This document shows positions 10,116-19,906 of a DNA stretch of 32,301 nt, one piece after another. The position numbers were made by a program, and so were the translations under genes. The stretch is from Bacteroidota bacterium. GTDB taxonomy: Bacteria > Bacteroidota > Bacteroidia > Flavobacteriales_D > Crocinitomicaceae. The stretch lies in NCBI GenBank assembly GCA_016866375.1, contig VGMK01000003.1:1-32301 (forward strand), read 5' to 3'. Position 1 is the stretch's first letter; each line of letters starts with the position of its first letter. The notes under the pieces were generated by a model that saw nothing but the letters and a program-made list of their open reading frames with translations, had not been told where the DNA came from and made no database searches.

Positions 10116-10802
10116 TAATTCTTTTTTGGAAAAAAGATGTCTCAATTGTTTTTCAATGCCCTCTCCTCCATTTAGTATTTTAACACACCATTTTATTTTC
10201 AGTTGGGTTTGTTCTTCTTTTGAAATTTTCCAAAAATGTTCACTTTTTTCTAGACGTTGCCTGAGTGTATTTATCGCAATCGCAACGGAAACAGAAATAT
10301 TAAAACTCTCCGTAAATCCATACATGGGCAGATGGACTTTAAAATCTGACTGAGTAAGTATGTCCTGAGAAAGTCCTTTTCTTTCCGAACCAAAGAACAA
10401 GGCAAGGGGTTGTGATAAGGGTAAATTGTCAATACTGAGTTCTCTGCTGTGTGGACTTGTAGAGACAATTTTGTACCCCTTTTTTTTCAATGCGGAAATA
10501 CAAGAGCCGGCAGGATTTTCACCTAAATTGTAATTTTTTAAATCCACCCATCTACCAGCGCCCAGGGCAATATCTCTTTTTAGGGCGTACTGATGTTCTT
10601 TTTCAATAACGTGAAGATTTTGTATTCCAAAGCAATCACAGGTTCGAATTACAGCAGAGGCATTGTGCTCTTGGTAAATATTTTCCAAAGCAATCGTCAG
10701 ATAGTTGGTGCGATTCGCTGCTATCCGCTCAAACTTTTCTACTTTACTTGGTGTAATTATTTTATAAAATTCTGAAAGCACAAATTCATTCTCCAATGAC
10801 AT
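10113..10802 (-). CDS. TrmH/SpoU family RNA 2'-O-methyltransferase
   Basis: 229 aa; ALENIYQEHNASAVIRTCDCFGIQNLHVIE, LALFFGSERKGLSQDIL, LPMYGFTESFNISVSVAI. Confidence 0.9.
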   Translation of the reverse strand: MSLENEFVLSEFYKIITPSKVEKFERIAANRTNYLTIALENIYQEHNASAVIRTCDCFGIQNLHVIEKEHQYALKRDIALGAGRWVDLKNYNLGENPAGSCISALKKKGYKIVSTSPHSRELSIDNLPLSQPLALFFGSERKGLSQDILTQSDFKVHLPMYGFTESFNISVSVAIAINTLRQRLEKSEHFWKISKEEQTQLKIKWCVKILNGGEGIEKQLRHLFSKKEL

Positions 10803-11232
10803 AATCCTTTTTCATTAAAAAATGTTGAATTTCTCCGAAAAGCAAATACGATTTTTCGATTAAAATATACCCCAGTTTTTTGTAAAATCCAATCGCAATT
10901 TCTCTTGAGTGTAAAATCATTCCTTTATCCCCTCTCGATTTACTTATGTTTTCGAGGTAATTAATTATTTCCTGTCCAATTCCCTTTCCTTGAAAATCTA
11001 CCTCTACCGCCATAAATCGAATTTGGCCATAGTCACTGTCAAAAATATCTAATCTCCCAACAGCAATTAATCTGCCTCTGACAAAACAAGCCGCGTGTTC
11101 TGAAATAGCATCACCCTCATTTTTTTCACTTCCGGGTGGCTGGTTCCAAGGAGCTCTCAATATGCGATAGCGAAGGTCAAAGTATGCCTCTAGCTCAGCC
11201 GAAGTGGAGGGTTTTCTTATTATTTTTTCCAT
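10786..11232 (-). CDS. GNAT family N-acetyltransferase
   Basis: 148 aa; IRFMAVEVDFQGKGIGQEIINYLENISKSRG (acetyl-CoA motif), REIAIGFYKKLGY. Confidence 0.88.
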   Translation of the reverse strand: MEKIIRKPSTSAELEAYFDLRYRILRAPWNQPPGSEKNEGDAISEHAACFVRGRLIAVGRLDIFDSDYGQIRFMAVEVDFQGKGIGQEIINYLENISKSRGDKGMILHSREIAIGFYKKLGYILIEKSYLLFGEIQHFLMKKDYVIGE

Positions 11233-12293
11233 GTGAACGCAATTGAGGTCATTCTTCTACCTTTCACATTTGTTAGTTGATCCTCTCGAATAAGTTTTTT
11301 TGCTTTTGTATCTGCAAGTACTTTATCCAAAGTTTTAATTTCACCATACGGTATTTTTTTATTGCGCATTAATTCGAAAAGGTGCTGAGAATCAAATGTT
11401 TTTAGTTTTTCGGTAAGTATTTCTGCCAATTCAATGCGGTTTTCAACCCTAGATTGATTGGTGGAATATTGAGAATCATTAACTAAATGGTCCAATTTCA
11501 GTATGGAGAGCAAACTGATAAATTGCTGATTAGAACCCACAGCGAGCGTAAACTGCACAGAGTCATTTGTGATAAAAGTTTCACCGTACGGCGCAATGTT
11601 CGGGTGTAAGCTTCCCAATCTTTTTGGAACGCAGCCCGTCATCAAATAGTTTGATGCTTGATTGGCCAGACTGCATAGGGCTGCATCATAAAGCGAGACT
11701 TCAATTGCACTTCCTTTGTTGGAATGCATTCTCTCCATGAGGGCTAATAACAATCCCTCCTTTAAATGGTGCGCAGCAAGAATATCAATTAAAGCGACCG
11801 GCATTTTAGTTGGGTCACCAGCCGGTGAACCATTCATTGACATAAAACCTGTTTCTGCCTGCAGAATTAAATCATAGGCTACTCGATCATCTTCACTACC
11901 AAACCCCGAAATTTTACCAATAATTAATCTTCGATTGATTTTCCACAGTTCCTCATCAGTTATCCTAAACTTTTCCTGATCTCCAGGTTTAAAATTTACA
12001 ATCAATATATCGCTTTTTTCAATGGCTGCGAGCAAGTTGGAACGATCAACGCACTTTGAAAGGTTTAGTTTCTTGTACGTTTTCCCGTAATTAACGGAGG
12101 CAAAATAAGCACTCGTATCTTCCGCTCTTTCAATGGGTTGTTTCCAGCTTCTGGTTACATCAGGAATTTCAGGATGCTCTATTTTGATTACGTCTGCCCC
12201 GAGTTCGGCAAAAAAAGTAGACACAGAAGGCCCTGCCAGTACCGTTGATAAGTCTATAATTTTTAAATTATCGAAAAATGCCAGCGTTGCCAT
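11220..12293 (-). CDS. CaiB/BaiF family CoA-transferase
   Basis: 357 aa; IIDLSTVLAGPSVSTFFAELGADVIKIEHPEIPDVTR, VNYGKTYKKLNL, PYGEI. Confidence 0.9.
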   Translation of the reverse strand: MATLAFFDNLKIIDLSTVLAGPSVSTFFAELGADVIKIEHPEIPDVTRSWKQPIERAEDTSAYFASVNYGKTYKKLNLSKCVDRSNLLAAIEKSDILIVNFKPGDQEKFRITDEELWKINRRLIIGKISGFGSEDDRVAYDLILQAETGFMSMNGSPAGDPTKMPVALIDILAAHHLKEGLLLALMERMHSNKGSAIEVSLYDAALCSLANQASNYLMTGCVPKRLGSLHPNIAPYGETFITNDSVQFTLAVGSNQQFISLLSILKLDHLVNDSQYSTNQSRVENRIELAEILTEKLKTFDSQHLFELMRNKKIPYGEIKTLDKVLADTKAKKLIREDQLTNVKGRRMTSIAFTWKK

Positions 12294-12312
12294 AACTAAA
12301 ACGCCGAGAAAA

Positions 12313-12666
12313 CTATTTTGGTTTCTCCACTATTTCTAAAGTGACAGTAGTTAACCCAGCGCGAACAAAATTAAGTTTTTTCGCTGCTGCCTTGCTTAAA
12401 TCGATTGACCTCTTGTTACTTTTGGGCATCCTGTCATTGATTTTGACCACGACAGAGGAATCATTTTTTAGGTTTGTGACCTTGACATATGTGCCCATGG
12501 GTAAGGTTTTATGCGCAGCAGTTAACAACGAGTTCGAGAATATTTCCCCTGAAGCAGTTTTTCTTCCATTGAAGGAATCAGCATAGTAAGAGGCAATTCC
12601 CTTCTCAATATTTATTATTGAAAAACTCATTAGAATTACACTTATCATTATGAAAATCAAACGCAT
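12313..12666 (-). CDS. Septal ring lytic transglycosylase RlpA-like protein (double-psi beta-barrel)
   Basis: 117 aa with signal peptide; GIASYYADSFNGRKTASGEIFSNSLLTAAHKTLPMGTYVKVTNLKNDSSVVVKINDRMP. Confidence 0.88.
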   Translation of the reverse strand: MRLIFIMISVILMSFSIINIEKGIASYYADSFNGRKTASGEIFSNSLLTAAHKTLPMGTYVKVTNLKNDSSVVVKINDRMPKSNKRSIDLSKAAAKKLNFVRAGLTTVTLEIVEKPK

Positions 12667-12793
12667 ATTTCAGAAATTAGACCGGCAAATTACAAGAATT
12701 AATCGGTTTAAAAAAATTATTAATAACGGATTACGGAATTTATGAAAGCATTTAATTGCTTAAATTCGCAACGCACAAGAAATAATTTACAAC

Positions 12794-15058
12794 ATGGTAT
12801 TCGACTTAGATATGATAAAAAAGGTGTATGCTAAGTACCCTGAACGCATTGAGGCAGCAAGAAAAGCGGTAGGAAGACCACTAACGCTATCCGAGAAAAT
12901 TCTTTATGCCCACTTGTGGGATGGTAATGCTTCAGAAGCTTTTGAACGAGGAAAATCATACGTCGATTTTGCTCCAGATCGAGTGGCCATGCAGGACGCA
13001 ACAGCTCAAATGGCGCTGCTACAATTTATGCAAGCAGGAAAAAAGAAAGTTGCCGTCCCTTCAACCGTTCATGCCGATCACCTTATCCAAGCAAGAGTAG
13101 GCGCAACGAAAGATTTACAAGACTCACTCAATCAAAATAATGAAGTATTTAATTTTTTATCTTCTATTTCGAATAAATACGGAATCGGATTTTGGAAACC
13201 AGGAGCCGGGATTATTCACCAAGTAGTTTTGGAAAATTATGCGTTCCCGGGAGGAATGATGATTGGAACGGATTCACATACCGTAAATGCAGGTGGTTTA
13301 GGAATGGTAGCCATTGGTGTTGGTGGCGCAGATGCTGTGGATGTAATGGCCGGAATGGCTTGGGAGCTTAAATTTCCTAAATTGATTGGAGTTAAATTAA
13401 CTGGAAAACTGAACGGTTGGACTTCTGCAAAAGATGTCATTCTAAAGGTTGCAGATATTCTTACTGTTAAAGGTGGAACGGGTGCGATTGTCGAATATTT
13501 TGGCGAAGGTGCGATTTCTTTATCTTGTACCGGAAAAGGAACAATTTGTAATATGGGTGCGGAAATTGGTGCCACTACTTCTACTTTTGGTTACGATGAG
13601 TCAATGCGTCGTTATTTAGCGGCTACGGGAAGAGAGGAAGTTGTTAAGGCAGCAGACGCAATTGCTGAACATCTCACCGGTGATAGAGAAGTTTACGAAA
13701 ATCCTTACCAATACTTCGATCAGTTAATTGAGATCAACCTATCTGAATTAGAACCTCATATCAATGGGCCTTTTACGCCGGACAGAGGAACTCCAGTATC
13801 AAAAATGAAGGCAGAAGCTTCCGCAAATGAGTGGCCAACAAAAGTGGAATGGGGCTTAATTGGTTCATGTACGAACTCTTCATACGAAGACTTAGCCCGA
13901 GCAGCGTCTATTGTTAAACAAGCGGTAGCTGCAGGTATTACACCTAAGGCAGAATTTGGAATCAATCCAGGATCTGAACAAGTGCGTTACACCGCAGATC
14001 GAGATGGTATTCTTTCTGATTTTGAAAAAATGGGAACCAAAATTTTCACGAATGCTTGTGGACCATGCATTGGTCAATGGGATCGCGAAGGTGCAGAAAA
14101 ACAAGAAAAAAATACCATCGTTCATTCATTCAATCGTAATTTCTCAAAACGAGCAGACGGAAATCCAAACACACATGCTTTTGTAACTTCACCAGAAATG
14201 GTCGCAGCACTCGCGATTGCTGGTGATTTGACTTTTAATCCCATAACAGACAAGCTAACCAATGAAAAAGGTGAAGCGATTAAACTTTCAGCTCCTGTTG
14301 GAGATGAATTACCTACAAAAGGATTTGCTGTTGAAGACAATGGTTATCAGGCGCCAGCAGAAGACGGTAGCAATGTTGAGGTAAAAGTTGCAGCAGATTC
14401 TTCGCGACTTCAACTATTGGATAATTTCCCAACATGGGACGGACAAAATATAAGAGATGCCAAACTTTTAATTAAAGTGAAGGGTAAATGCACAACTGAC
14501 CACATTTCAATGGCAGGTCCATGGCTTAAATATCGCGGTCACCTCGACAACATTTCAAATAATATGTTGATTGGTGCGGTTAATTTTTTCAACGACAGAA
14601 CAAATGAAGTAAAAAATCAGTTAACAGGTGCTTATGGTGAAGTTCCCGCTACGCAACGTGCATACAAAGTAGCTGGAGTTTCTTCAATAGTGGTTGGAGA
14701 TCATAATTACGGGGAAGGTTCTTCAAGAGAACATGCGGCAATGGAACCAAGGCACCTTGGCGTTAAAGCTGTCATTGTAAAATCTTTTGCTCGCATTCAT
14801 GAAACGAATTTGAAGAAACAAGGTATGTTAGCGCTAACTTTTGCTAATGAGTCTGACTATAACAAAATTCAAGAAAACGATACTTTCAACTTTGTTGATT
14901 TAGCTTCTTTTTCTCCTGAAAAATCATTGACGCTAGAAATTTGTCATTCCAATGGATCTAGAGACGAAATCCAATTAAATCATACCTACAATGCTTCTCA
15001 AATTGAATGGTTCAAGGCGGGAAGTGCATTGAACTTGATTAAGTTGATGGAAAATTAA
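12794..15058 (+). CDS. acn: Aconitate hydratase
   Basis: 754 aa; [42 protein letters not shown] (Fe-S Cys), [40 protein letters not shown]. Confidence 0.95.
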   Translation: MVFDLDMIKKVYAKYPERIEAARKAVGRPLTLSEKILYAHLWDGNASEAFERGKSYVDFAPDRVAMQDATAQMALLQFMQAGKKKVAVPSTVHADHLIQARVGATKDLQDSLNQNNEVFNFLSSISNKYGIGFWKPGAGIIHQVVLENYAFPGGMMIGTDSHTVNAGGLGMVAIGVGGADAVDVMAGMAWELKFPKLIGVKLTGKLNGWTSAKDVILKVADILTVKGGTGAIVEYFGEGAISLSCTGKGTICNMGAEIGATTSTFGYDESMRRYLAATGREEVVKAADAIAEHLTGDREVYENPYQYFDQLIEINLSELEPHINGPFTPDRGTPVSKMKAEASANEWPTKVEWGLIGSCTNSSYEDLARAASIVKQAVAAGITPKAEFGINPGSEQVRYTADRDGILSDFEKMGTKIFTNACGPCIGQWDREGAEKQEKNTIVHSFNRNFSKRADGNPNTHAFVTSPEMVAALAIAGDLTFNPITDKLTNEKGEAIKLSAPVGDELPTKGFAVEDNGYQAPAEDGSNVEVKVAADSSRLQLLDNFPTWDGQNIRDAKLLIKVKGKCTTDHISMAGPWLKYRGHLDNISNNMLIGAVNFFNDRTNEVKNQLTGAYGEVPATQRAYKVAGVSSIVVGDHNYGEGSSREHAAMEPRHLGVKAVIVKSFARIHETNLKKQGMLALTFANESDYNKIQENDTFNFVDLASFSPEKSLTLEICHSNGSRDEIQLNHTYNASQIEWFKAGSALNLIKLMEN

Positions 15059-15077
15059 ATTGACGTTATCTTAAAAT

Positions 15078-15105
15078 CAAAAAAGGGATTTCACTAACAA
15101 TCCCT
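15078..15105 (-). terminator. Intrinsic terminator of the beta-helix lipoprotein gene
   Basis: AGGGATT(15084-15090)/AATCCCT(15099-15105) perfect stem, 8-nt loop, followed on the minus strand by TTTTTG; 3 nt past the stop codon. Confidence 0.7.
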
Positions 15106-15108
15106 ACT

Positions 15109-16491
15109 TTAATCAACTTCAATTGCACCAATATCTGGGGGGTTATTCCTCAGGTTCCCGAGAATATCCGTAACTACAGGACTGGCTATTCCGTTTCCAT
15201 TTAAAATGGAATTTAAAGAAAACGAAAAGTCGTTTAAACTTACATCTGTAAATAACGGATTCTGATTCCAGAAAATATTTTGATAAAAAGCATCTGTTTG
15301 AACTGTTTCTGATTTAATCAAGCAATTTTTAAAATCAAAATTCAAGTTCACACCTGACATTTGAATAGTATCAATAGCTAATTCTGTAGCAAGATTACCT
15401 GTAAGCACACAATTATACAAAATACCTTCATTAATAGAACCTACATTGGTAGTTGCCGTTTCATAGTTGGTGAAAAAGTTACTGATTCCCACCGCTGGAT
15501 TTTGAGACGAACCATATCCTAACAAATCGCAATGGTTGAAATTGAAATCTCCTCCTTCCAAAACTAACAAGGCATGGGTGCCGTTATTGGAAATGATGCA
15601 ATTTTCCGCTTTTACTTTTGCCCCTGAGTAAATAAAAACACCATACCTCGCCTGATTTTGAATAATCGTATTTGACATTGTTAGCGTATACCCAGAATTT
15701 GTAGGGTCCTCAGAATTCAAATGAATGCCCGAGGTTCCATTTTTTAATATGGCATAATCGATGGTTGAAGGTCTTGCCTGTTGGAAATAAATGCCATAAT
15801 ATTGACCAGTCACTTCCTGATAATCCAGCTCTAAGCGGTCGCCTTGAAAAACAACCTCATTTCCCAATGTTCCTTGAATATTTAGTGTGGATTTGTAAAC
15901 GTATAGAAGGGAGTTTTTATGCAAATGCACTTGAGTTCCCGCCTGTATGGTTAATGACTTTGCAGAATCAATGGCGGCGTAACCATAGATAACATGAGGC
16001 TTATCGTTTGGCCAAAGTCCCTCGTTTAAATCTTTGTAATGAAAATATGCATCTTGTCCCCAAACAGCGAGTTTCACATATTGATCTTTACCATTTGTTT
16101 GAAAACGAATAGAATCCTCGATAATTAAAGGTGAATTCTGATTGTTGACATTAAGTGTAACCTCCACAAATACAAATAAACTGTCTTTTCCTTCAATACG
16201 AATATTACTGAAGTTGTGACCGATTAATCCGTCTAGGTTCATGCGAAAGGGGGAATTCTCTCCACCCATTAATTCAACTTCGTCTATTTGAACGGTTTTA
16301 CTCTCAGGATTATAGATTTTAAAAGATTTCGTTGTTGATCCAATTGTTGTGAAAACGGTGTCAAATACTAACGTGTCGACAGAAAAAGTTAAGTTGTTTT
16401 TGGAGTAGAAATTCTTTTTGCTACAACCTGTAGTAGAAAAATACAGGGCAATAATGATTATGATCGACAAGAAAATCTTAAAAATCTTCAT
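15109..16491 (-). CDS. Lipoprotein with right-handed parallel beta-helix (choice-of-anchor Q-like)
   Basis: 460 aa; lipobox STTGC, beta-helix coil pattern (IDYAILKNGTSGIHL...LTMSNTIIQNQARYGVFIYSGAKVKAENCIISNNGTHALLV), C-terminal NPPDIGAIEVD. Confidence 0.8.
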   Translation of the reverse strand: MKIFKIFLSIIIIIALYFSTTGCSKKNFYSKNNLTFSVDTLVFDTVFTTIGSTTKSFKIYNPESKTVQIDEVELMGGENSPFRMNLDGLIGHNFSNIRIEGKDSLFVFVEVTLNVNNQNSPLIIEDSIRFQTNGKDQYVKLAVWGQDAYFHYKDLNEGLWPNDKPHVIYGYAAIDSAKSLTIQAGTQVHLHKNSLLYVYKSTLNIQGTLGNEVVFQGDRLELDYQEVTGQYYGIYFQQARPSTIDYAILKNGTSGIHLNSEDPTNSGYTLTMSNTIIQNQARYGVFIYSGAKVKAENCIISNNGTHALLVLEGGDFNFNHCDLLGYGSSQNPAVGISNFFTNYETATTNVGSINEGILYNCVLTGNLATELAIDTIQMSGVNLNFDFKNCLIKSETVQTDAFYQNIFWNQNPLFTDVSLNDFSFSLNSILNGNGIASPVVTDILGNLRNNPPDIGAIEVD

Positions 16492-16506
16492 AACTCATTC
16501 AACGGA

Positions 16507-16514
16507 CAAAACTA
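16507..16514 (-). promoter_or_regulatory. Candidate -7 element for the beta-helix lipoprotein gene
   Basis: Minus strand reads TAGTTTTG (TAnnTTTG) about 15 nt from the start codon; no clear -33 TTTG. Confidence 0.35.
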
Positions 16515-16550
16515 CATTTTATTCTAATAAATTCCTTCTTAATAAAATTA

Positions 16551-16583
16551 TTTGGTACCTTTTTTGAACCTATTTTAACTTTG
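16551..16583 (+). promoter_or_regulatory. Bacteroidota-type promoter (TTTG-N21-TAACTTTG) for the sigma-factor operon
   Basis: TTTG 16551-16554, then TAACTTTG 16576-16583, exact match to TTTG/TAnnTTTG. Confidence 0.65.
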
Positions 16584-16609
16584 TGTGTACTCGACAAAAA
16601 TTAAATGCA

Positions 16610-17833
16610 ATGAAATACTTTTTATTCTTTCTAATTTCCTTGACAAACTTCTTTTTGTTTTCTCAAGTTGAAAAACAATCAAATACGAATAAAGAGCCTA
16701 ATAATAATGTTGCGCCATCGGTTAATGGAAAATTCAACTCAGTAAATAACAGCAACTCAACGTATTTAGGGACACAACCTGTAGCAACTGATTCAGTTCA
16801 ATTTAAAAATGATGCAAAAGTAAGTAAAGCTAAACAGAACAAAGATCAAGCTACACGCAAGTCAGAAAACACTGAAAAAAAATCTTCACAATTGAACAGT
16901 ACATATAGTAATTATAGTTCGGTTCAAAAGAAAGCAAAAACGCAGTCTACACAGCGTTCCCCTACAGAGGAACAACAATCACAAATCAATCAGTTAGCAG
17001 AGGATATGATTACCATTGATCCAAATTCGGTAGAGGCGAACATTGGTTATTACGAAGCTGGAAATTACGATATAAAACGTTCTTCTTATATTGATAATGC
17101 GTCTAAGATTTCACCGAATCATCCTGATGTATTGAAATATAAGGTTGCAAATGCCATAATTCTCCAAGATACAGCAGAAGCAAAAGTAAACTTGAATGCT
17201 ATGGCAGCTCAGCAAGTACTTACGCCTGAAATACAGCTTTACGGTCAAGACATTGTGCAATCGGCATGTGGAAATAGCATCTTGATTACTCATGGATTTA
17301 TGGATAATTATGGTGCTACATTCAGCCAAATCAATAATACGGCGCATTGCGATCATGACCTTACAATCGTTTCTTTAGACTTTTTACAAAGTGAAACCTA
17401 CCGGGAAGTATTAAAACAAAAGGGTTATCAATTACCTACCAATGAGAAAGTTGATGTTGTCTACTTAAAAGATTTTTGTGAGAAAAACGAGGAGAAAAAA
17501 ATCGCTTTGAGCATGACTATTCCTAAACCTTATTTAGAGCCGCTAGTTCCTAAATTATCGCCCTTTGGAATTGTTTTTGAATACAGAGCCTCCCCGGAAC
17601 GTACTTTTAATGAAGTTGAATATTGTTGGAATGAAAAGTTGAATAAGAAAAGCATTCGAGGTTACTCGTCTCCAACGAGTAATTCTTTGGCTGCTAATTA
17701 TCTTCCAGCCATGTTTTATCTCTTGAATTATTACCGCGACACTGGTCAACTGAAAAAACAAGCCGAAATGGAAGGTGAAATAGAATTTGTGAAACAAAAA
17801 GCAGGTTTGCTTCAAAAGAAAAAAGGCTATTAG
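16610..17833 (+). CDS. Secreted hypothetical protein, first gene of the sigma-factor operon
   Basis: Track start GTG 16583 overlaps the -7 promoter element. ATG 16610 gives MKYFLFFLISLTNFFLFSQ, a clean signal peptide. Low-complexity linker, then a helical repeat-like region. Confidence 0.8.
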   Translation: MKYFLFFLISLTNFFLFSQVEKQSNTNKEPNNNVAPSVNGKFNSVNNSNSTYLGTQPVATDSVQFKNDAKVSKAKQNKDQATRKSENTEKKSSQLNSTYSNYSSVQKKAKTQSTQRSPTEEQQSQINQLAEDMITIDPNSVEANIGYYEAGNYDIKRSSYIDNASKISPNHPDVLKYKVANAIILQDTAEAKVNLNAMAAQQVLTPEIQLYGQDIVQSACGNSILITHGFMDNYGATFSQINNTAHCDHDLTIVSLDFLQSETYREVLKQKGYQLPTNEKVDVVYLKDFCEKNEEKKIALSMTIPKPYLEPLVPKLSPFGIVFEYRASPERTFNEVEYCWNEKLNKKSIRGYSSPTSNSLAANYLPAMFYLLNYYRDTGQLKKQAEMEGEIEFVKQKAGLLQKKKGY

Positions 17834-18420
17834 TGAAAATATTCCGCCGGAAATATAGTGATTGGACTGACGAAGCGCTCATGGAGGCTTTGCAGAAGGG
17901 AGACAAACATTCCTTCGATGAATTGTACAAACGTTATGCGGGAATATTAAAAGGTTATTTCGAAAAAATGTTGTGGCGAGATTCTTTAAAGGCAGAAGAC
18001 ATGTTACACGATTTATTTGCTAAGATTATCCGAAATCCGGGCTATTTTGATACCCAGAAATCGTTTCGCACTTGGGTCTTTTCTGTAGCAGGAAATATGT
18101 GTAAAAACGAATACAAGAAAGCGGAAGTGCGCAAGAATATGACCAATGGAATCGATGACAAACAACAAGTGATAGGTCCATCGAATGTGTTTAATCAAGT
18201 TTACGATTTGCAGTTTAAAGAGGCATTTGAACATAGCTTAGCGCAATTAGACGACAAACATAAGGAAGTATTCGTTCTGAGACATTTTGAAGGATTATCG
18301 ATGAAGGAAATTGGAGAGGTTATGGAGCTGAATGAAGGAACAGTTAAGTCGAGACTTTTTTACGCGACTAAACAATTAGCAGAACAATTAAAAGTATTTA
18401 ATCCAAGCTTAACATTATAA
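17833..18420 (+). CDS. RNA polymerase sigma-70 family (ECF-like) sigma factor
   Basis: 195 aa; DEALMEALQKGDKHSFDELYKRYAGILKGYFEK, DMLHDLFAKIIRNP, FRTWVFSVAGNMCKNEYKK (region 2), KEVFVLRHFEGLSMKEIGEVMELNEGTVKSRLFYATKQL (region 4). GTG start overlaps the upstream TAG stop. Confidence 0.92.
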   Translation: MKIFRRKYSDWTDEALMEALQKGDKHSFDELYKRYAGILKGYFEKMLWRDSLKAEDMLHDLFAKIIRNPGYFDTQKSFRTWVFSVAGNMCKNEYKKAEVRKNMTNGIDDKQQVIGPSNVFNQVYDLQFKEAFEHSLAQLDDKHKEVFVLRHFEGLSMKEIGEVMELNEGTVKSRLFYATKQLAEQLKVFNPSLTL

Positions 18421-18422
18421 TT

Positions 18423-19100
18423 ATGGAAAAGGAATTAATTGAAATTGTAAAGACAAAAAAATTCGTGGAGTTGAGTAGTTCTGAAAGAGCTATCTTGCAA
18501 GAATGGATTCAAACGGAAGAGGATTTTGAGGCGATGAAGTTCCTTTATGTGGGGATGGAGGATATGTTGGAGGAAAACTATCCAAGTGAAAACGTTAAGA
18601 GTAGTCTCGATAAGTTATTCGCAGAAACGCATCCACAACCGAGTTTGTTTGCAGGATTACTCCTTTTCTTATTTCCTCCTCAGAAATCAATTTGGTTCAA
18701 ACCAGGTTTTCAAATTGGAACATCTTTAGCGTTCGCCTTTTTCATTTTCTATGCGCTTTCACCCGCTCAGGACTTTCAAAAAGACGAAGTACAACCTTTA
18801 ACAGCTGAGCTTAAAAAGGAAGAAATTAATAGAGCAAAAAAACAAGATGAAAAGAAAACCGAATTATCGGCACCGAAAGAAGTTGAGGTAAAACCAATGA
18901 AAGTCAATCCAAATCAAACTTTGGTTCGAAATGAAGTTTCCGTGACTGTTGCGGAAGGATATGTTGCTGCTGAGAGTTCAATGTTGTTCGATGATAATAA
19001 ACGTGAAGATTTTGTGATAAATACAATCAACAGCGCCGTGGTAATTCCAACCATGAAAGGAAATGAAAATTTGTTGGAATATTTATCTGCAACGTATTGA
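18423..19100 (+). CDS. Single-TM protein, putative anti-sigma factor
   Basis: 225 aa, 2 nt after the sigma-factor stop. Soluble N-terminus, one TM segment (FQIGTSLAFAFFIFYALS), charged extracytoplasmic C-terminus. No HxxxCxxC zinc motif seen. Confidence 0.55.
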   Translation: MEKELIEIVKTKKFVELSSSERAILQEWIQTEEDFEAMKFLYVGMEDMLEENYPSENVKSSLDKLFAETHPQPSLFAGLLLFLFPPQKSIWFKPGFQIGTSLAFAFFIFYALSPAQDFQKDEVQPLTAELKKEEINRAKKQDEKKTELSAPKEVEVKPMKVNPNQTLVRNEVSVTVAEGYVAAESSMLFDDNKREDFVINTINSAVVIPTMKGNENLLEYLSATY

Positions 19101-19865
19101 TCAGTACTGAAGGATAAAATGCTCCTTGGCTTGATCAGGTTTCTTGACTAAAATACCAACTCGGAATAAATCAATACTTACATGGTATTTTTTATCGGTA
19201 CTAAGCTTTTTCCATGCATCGAACATAGATTTACTCCATCGAATATCGTCCAAAATTAGTAGTGTGTTGTCGTGTGTTTGGTCGTCTAATAGTCTCAAAT
19301 ATCGGAGTAAATACTCTCCATCGTGATGCCCATCAATAAAAATTAAATCATAAGAATTCTTTACTTCTTGTAAGCAAAAAGCCTCAAAAGAACTTAAAAT
19401 AAAATTTACATTTGGATTTTTTAGTGGGAAGTTTTTTAGTGTAAATGCATGTGTGTTTTTACATCCTTCAACAGTTGTAATTTCAGCGCTTTTAGAGGCA
19501 AGATGCATTTGTAAAGTTCCAACTCCCAAAGATGTTCCAAATTCTACTATTTTCTCCGGCTTATAATGCTTAACAAGTAAATATAACAACTTGCCATATT
19601 TCCCCTTGGAACTGCTCAATGCAAACATATCTTTTATTCGTCGTGTTTTTTTTAACAATTTTGAACCGGCCCCAAATTCGTTAAACTCAATTTCGATATC
19701 ACATCTCTGTAAAAAGTTATGGTATTCATTCGCTTGATTAAGCTCTTTAGAATTCAACTTGTTCTTGAGCACCTTTTCAACGAAATCATAAACAAAGGGA
19801 GAGTGAATTCCATGTCTTCCTTTTGCTTGCCATTTATATTTTATAAATTCGTAGAGTAAATTCAC
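19101..19865 (-). CDS. Class I SAM-dependent methyltransferase
   Basis: 254 aa; KIVEFGTSLGVGTLQMHLASKSAEITTVEGCKNTHAFTLKNF, YDLIFIDGHHDGEYLLRYLRLL. Confidence 0.85.
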   Translation of the reverse strand: MNLLYEFIKYKWQAKGRHGIHSPFVYDFVEKVLKNKLNSKELNQANEYHNFLQRCDIEIEFNEFGAGSKLLKKTRRIKDMFALSSSKGKYGKLLYLLVKHYKPEKIVEFGTSLGVGTLQMHLASKSAEITTVEGCKNTHAFTLKNFPLKNPNVNFILSSFEAFCLQEVKNSYDLIFIDGHHDGEYLLRYLRLLDDQTHDNTLLILDDIRWSKSMFDAWKKLSTDKKYHVSIDLFRVGILVKKPDQAKEHFILQY

Positions 19866-19906
19866 AATACAAATAAACGAAAAAGCCTCTTATTCAATTA
19901 CGCACG

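Noticed and set aside
13237-14340. Antisense ORFs within aconitase (13237-13575, 13756-13965, 13892-14125, 14122-14340)
   Set aside because: Shadow ORFs opposite a clearly coding, conserved gene; no independent motif.
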